Positions 62,109 to 64,000 of a stretch of DNA of 64,000 nt are shown here, in pieces. The position numbers and the translations under genes were made by a program. The notes below the pieces were generated by a model. The model did not search any database and had not been told where the DNA came from. It was given only the letters and a program-made list of their open reading frames with translations. Each line of letters begins with the position of its first letter. Position 1 is the stretch's first letter. The stretch lies in contig CP036290.1 of assembly GCA_007750655.1 (NCBI GenBank), positions 1,054,001 through 1,118,000 on the forward strand, written 5' to 3'. Origin of the DNA: Rohdeia mirabilis. Its GTDB lineage: Bacteria > Planctomycetota > UBA1135 > GCA-002686595.

Positions 62109-63036
62109 TTGGACAGGTCGTGCGATGATCACTCCTGCTGATTTCTGGGGCGCGAATTACTACAAGAATCCGCCTCTCACCGAGGCTGCTCTCGCATTGG
62201 CCGAGGAGCGGCTTGGGGTGACGCTCCCGCCCGAGTACGTCGACCTGCTGCGCGTCCAGAACGGCGGATACACCGCCCGTTTCGCATATCCGATGTCGAC
62301 ACAGACATCATGGGCGGACGATCACGTCCCTTTCGACGAGATGGCTGGAGTCGTGGTGGATCCGGATCACGGTGGAGTGCACAACATCCTGCTCTCTCAG
62401 TCGATGGCGGAAGAGTGGGAGCTCCCGCCGAATCAGGTGCTCCTTGCGGGAGACGGGCACTGGTGGATCACGCTCGACTACCGAGGGTCCACGGTCCCCG
62501 CGGTGGCCTGGCTGGACGTCGAGACTGGCGAAGACATCGAGGTCGCCCCTACGTTTCGCGACTTCCTGAAGGGGCTCGTTCCTGCCTCGCAATTCGAAGA
62601 CATGCTCGACGAGACTGCTGCGGAAGGCATCTCCTTCAAGTGGCTTCCTGAGAGGATTGAGGTTACGATCGAGGACGGACCGGATCCGCGTCGGGAGGTT
62701 CACTGCCTCACGCTTGAGCAACGCCTGGAACCGGGAGAGACAGGATGGACCATGAGTAAGATCTTCCTACCAGCGAATTGGGGTGTGCTCTCACACGGAT
62801 TCGAGGGCCAGGATTTGTGCTTGGTCCTCACAGACGGTCGTACGTTTAAGATCAACCGAGACAACTACGGCGACCTTTCTATGGCTGTCATGGAGTGCTA
62901 CTCAAAGGGCATCGCCGCCTTGGAAAATGCGTGGCGCGTCCACGCGGAAGTGTAGGCTGTCCAACTCGCCGATGCAGTGGATGGCCGCTTCTGCTCGCAT
63001 CGCTCGCTCCCACGGCCACGACTGATCGACAAGGCG
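62109..63036 (+). mobile_element. Integron cassette 1
   Basis: Runs from TTGGAC (62109) to the G at 63036. Its first bases (with the preceding G: GTTGGAC) are the exact reverse complement of its own R'' box GTCCAAC at 62959, which proves the cassette limits. It carries one gene. Confidence 0.92.
62125..62955 (+). CDS. SMI1/KNR4 (SUKH-type) family protein
   Basis: A 276-residue cassette protein. The N-terminal ~150 residues match the SMI1/KNR4 fold: LAEERLGVTLPPEYVDLLRVQNGGY, then LLSQSMAEEWELPPNQVLLAGDGHWWITLDYRG and AWLDVETGEDIEVAPTFRDFLKGL. SUKH proteins often act as immunity partners of polymorphic toxins, but lone copies have other or unknown roles. The C-terminal ~110 residues are a separate alpha/beta part (CLVLTDGRTFKINRDNYGD). 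The ATG lies 16 bases into the cassette. GC content is clearly below that of the chromosome. Confidence 0.87.
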   Translation: MITPADFWGANYYKNPPLTEAALALAEERLGVTLPPEYVDLLRVQNGGYTARFAYPMSTQTSWADDHVPFDEMAGVVVDPDHGGVHNILLSQSMAEEWELPPNQVLLAGDGHWWITLDYRGSTVPAVAWLDVETGEDIEVAPTFRDFLKGLVPASQFEDMLDETAAEGISFKWLPERIEVTIEDGPDPRREVHCLTLEQRLEPGETGWTMSKIFLPANWGVLSHGFEGQDLCLVLTDGRTFKINRDNYGDLSMAVMECYSKGIAALENAWRVHAEV

Positions 63037-63042
63037 TTATCC
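62959..63042 (+). other. attC site 1
   Basis: 84 bases: R'' GTCCAAC (62959-62965), a folded centre, R' GTTATCC (63036-63042). The centre is an imperfect palindrome (GCAGTGGATGGCCGC pairing with GGCCACGACTG), with extra unpaired bases as expected of attC. It is identical to attC site 2 at 63 of 70 internal positions. Confidence 0.92.
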
Positions 63043-63619
63043 GGGCATGCTTGCGTACGACGACCCCCGGTGGGGCGAACTCCAGGGCGGCTACAGGTCG
63101 ACCTACGATCCGCGGCCCGCGCTCAAGTTGCTCGAGTCGAGGTCTGATGCAGACGCGGCTTGGGCCGAACTCTGGGAGGAGTTGCATCACCAGGGTGACG
63201 TTGGGCTTTCGTCGTTCGCTGCGGTTCCGCATCTAGTGCGCATTCACCGATCGCGAGGACTCCCGGATTGGAACACCTACCAACTCGTGTCTGTGATCGA
63301 GTTGGCTCGCGACAGTGCGGAGAACCCAGTGCTCGCCGAGTGGCTCCGAGACTCATACGAACAGGCTTGGAAGGACCTGGTCGAGACTGGGTGCCGCGAT
63401 CTCCTCGCGACGCAGTCACCGACCCTGCCAATCCTCGGGGCATTGGCGCTGGCGGCGGGTGATCGTCGCTTGGGGCGCCTCTTGGTCGAGAACAGCGAGT
63501 CCGAGCTCAGCGAGGCTGTGGCGACGTACATTGAAGATGCCGGATAACACGCCGATGCAGTGGATGGCCGCGTCCGCTCGCTTCGCTCGCTCCCGCGGCC
63601 ACCACTGATCGACTAGGCG
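63037..63619 (+). mobile_element. Integron cassette 2
   Basis: From TTATCC (63037) to the G at 63619. GTTATCC at its start is the reverse complement of GGATAAC at 63542. It is compact: the gene fills it from base 63047, and its stop codon lies inside the R'' box. Confidence 0.92.
63047..63547 (+). CDS. Cassette protein of unknown function
   Basis: A 166-residue soluble helical protein. Conserved-looking segments are YDDPRWGELQGGYRSTYDP, AWAELWEELHHQGDVGLSSFAAVPHLVRI and LPILGALALAAGDRRLG. The aromatic/acidic WEEL-HHQGDV-AAVPHLV pattern looks like a family found near immunity-type genes, but no function is established. The TAA stop overlaps the R'' core of attC site 2. Lower GC content than the chromosome. 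Confidence 0.78.
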   Translation: MLAYDDPRWGELQGGYRSTYDPRPALKLLESRSDADAAWAELWEELHHQGDVGLSSFAAVPHLVRIHRSRGLPDWNTYQLVSVIELARDSAENPVLAEWLRDSYEQAWKDLVETGCRDLLATQSPTLPILGALALAAGDRRLGRLLVENSESELSEAVATYIEDAG

Positions 63620-63625
63620 TTGGAC
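63542..63625 (+). other. attC site 2
   Basis: 84 bases: R'' GGATAAC (63542-63548), imperfect palindrome (GTGGATGGCCGCG pairing with CGCGGCCACCAC), R' GTTGGAC (63619-63625). Same length and nearly the same sequence as attC site 1. Confidence 0.92.
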
Positions 63626-64000
63626 GGACCTACCCTACTAGAGAGCTTCAAGCTCGACGACGACACCAAGGCTACGATCACGAAGTGCATCCGCCGAAAG
63701 GACTTCGAGTGGTCAGAGGCCTTCTTTCTGTCGATCCTTGAAGCTCCACGCACGAAGATGGAGGTGTATTGGACCGTTCTCGCGCTTCGGGATTGCGGCA
63801 CTGCGGCTAGCGTGCCCGCGCTCAAGGAATTGCTGTACTTCCCGAAGCAGGACGTGAAGGCCTGTTCGGTGCTCACCATTGCCCTGATAGCAGGCGCCTC
63901 CGAGAGCAAGCTGTACGGAGACCTTCTTCTAGATCCCAAGTACTCTGAGAAGGGGTATGCCATGTGGGCCATTGCTGCTGTGGCGGATCATCGCGCCATC
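63620..64000 (+). CDS. Cassette 3 protein, N-terminal part (runs off right edge)
   Basis: A frame open from the first base of cassette 3 (TTG at 63620) to the window end, 127 codons; an in-frame TAG at 63614-63616 closes it upstream. It reads LDGPTLLESFKLDDDTKATI ... YWTVLALRDCGTAASVPALKEL ... ACSVLTIALIAGASESKLYG ... YAMWAIAAVADHRAI, which looks like HEAT-type helical repeats. The only early start is the TTG at the recombination point; the first in-frame ATG is 45 codons in. The whole cassette and its attC lie beyond the window. Confidence 0.65.
   Translation, partial: MDGPTLLESFKLDDDTKATITKCIRRKDFEWSEAFFLSILEAPRTKMEVYWTVLALRDCGTAASVPALKELLYFPKQDVKACSVLTIALIAGASESKLYGDLLLDPKYSEKGYAMWAIAAVADHRAI

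Overview
The window reads as chromosomal DNA of a very GC-rich planctomycete. The markers are a cytochrome/DUF1549/DUF1553 giant protein followed by a DUF1501 Tat protein, several FG-GAP (VCBS) secreted proteins including a CRTAC1/UnbV type, an ECF sigma factor with a TPR anti-sigma-like partner, and an MamK-type actin. Genes are dense on both strands. Many operon junctions are 4-base ATGA or GTGA overlaps, and many first genes appear to be leaderless (a TAnnnT box 6-10 nt before the start codon).

Layout. 1-1454: ABC exporter (permease cut by the window edge, plus ATPase). 1868-5126: DUF481 outer-membrane protein and a ZIP/heavy-metal permease fusion. 5174-8557 (minus): ankyrin protein, GNAT, small membrane protein, unknown protein, FabI. 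8844-14480: three overlapping genes, a sigma-like HTH protein, a helical protein and a 1222-residue degenerate AAA+/Fis regulator, full of 15-bp minisatellites. 14829-19846: QueA, a monooxygenase-fold protein, a methyltransferase, a TIGR03087-type glycosyltransferase, ThiE. 19859-20247: two tandem copies of a dispersed ~195-bp element. 20632-33859: tandem FG-GAP paralogues, CRTAC1 plus TPR pair, the planctomycete cytochrome giant and DUF1501. 34007-41697: zinc-ribbon protein, QueG, a secreted protein, sigma/anti-sigma pair, another secreted protein, GlpK. 41915-46832: degenerate GGDEF protein, MamK-like actin, a ~680-bp nested tandem-repeat array, FliK-like and FlhB-tail-like proteins. 47269-53660: PdxA, a 50-bp-arm perfect palindrome, a membrane protein, methyltransferases, HemH, an acyl-CoA ligase; then the third copy of the dispersed element. 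54064-59761: glutamine cyclotransferase, an ArsB/NhaD-type antiporter, two SPFH proteins and HMG-CoA reductase.

59758-64000: two coupled unknown genes, then an integron. The integrase (60879-61889) carries the IntI-specific insert, and a cassette array lies downstream of its 3' end in the same orientation. Two 84-bp attC sites (62959-63042 and 63542-63625) can be delimited to the base, because each cassette's first bases are complementary to its own R'' box. Cassette 1 encodes a SMI1/KNR4 (SUKH-type) protein, cassette 2 an unknown protein, and cassette 3 a partial protein that runs off the right edge and may start at the recombination point.

The best candidates for new biology are the integron and its cassettes, the ~195-bp dispersed inverted-terminus element, the sigma-like/AAA+ three-gene cluster, the palindrome shared by two convergent gene ends, the MamK-like/degenerate-GGDEF pair and the recurrent leaderless promoters. 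No rRNA, tRNA or CRISPR array was found.
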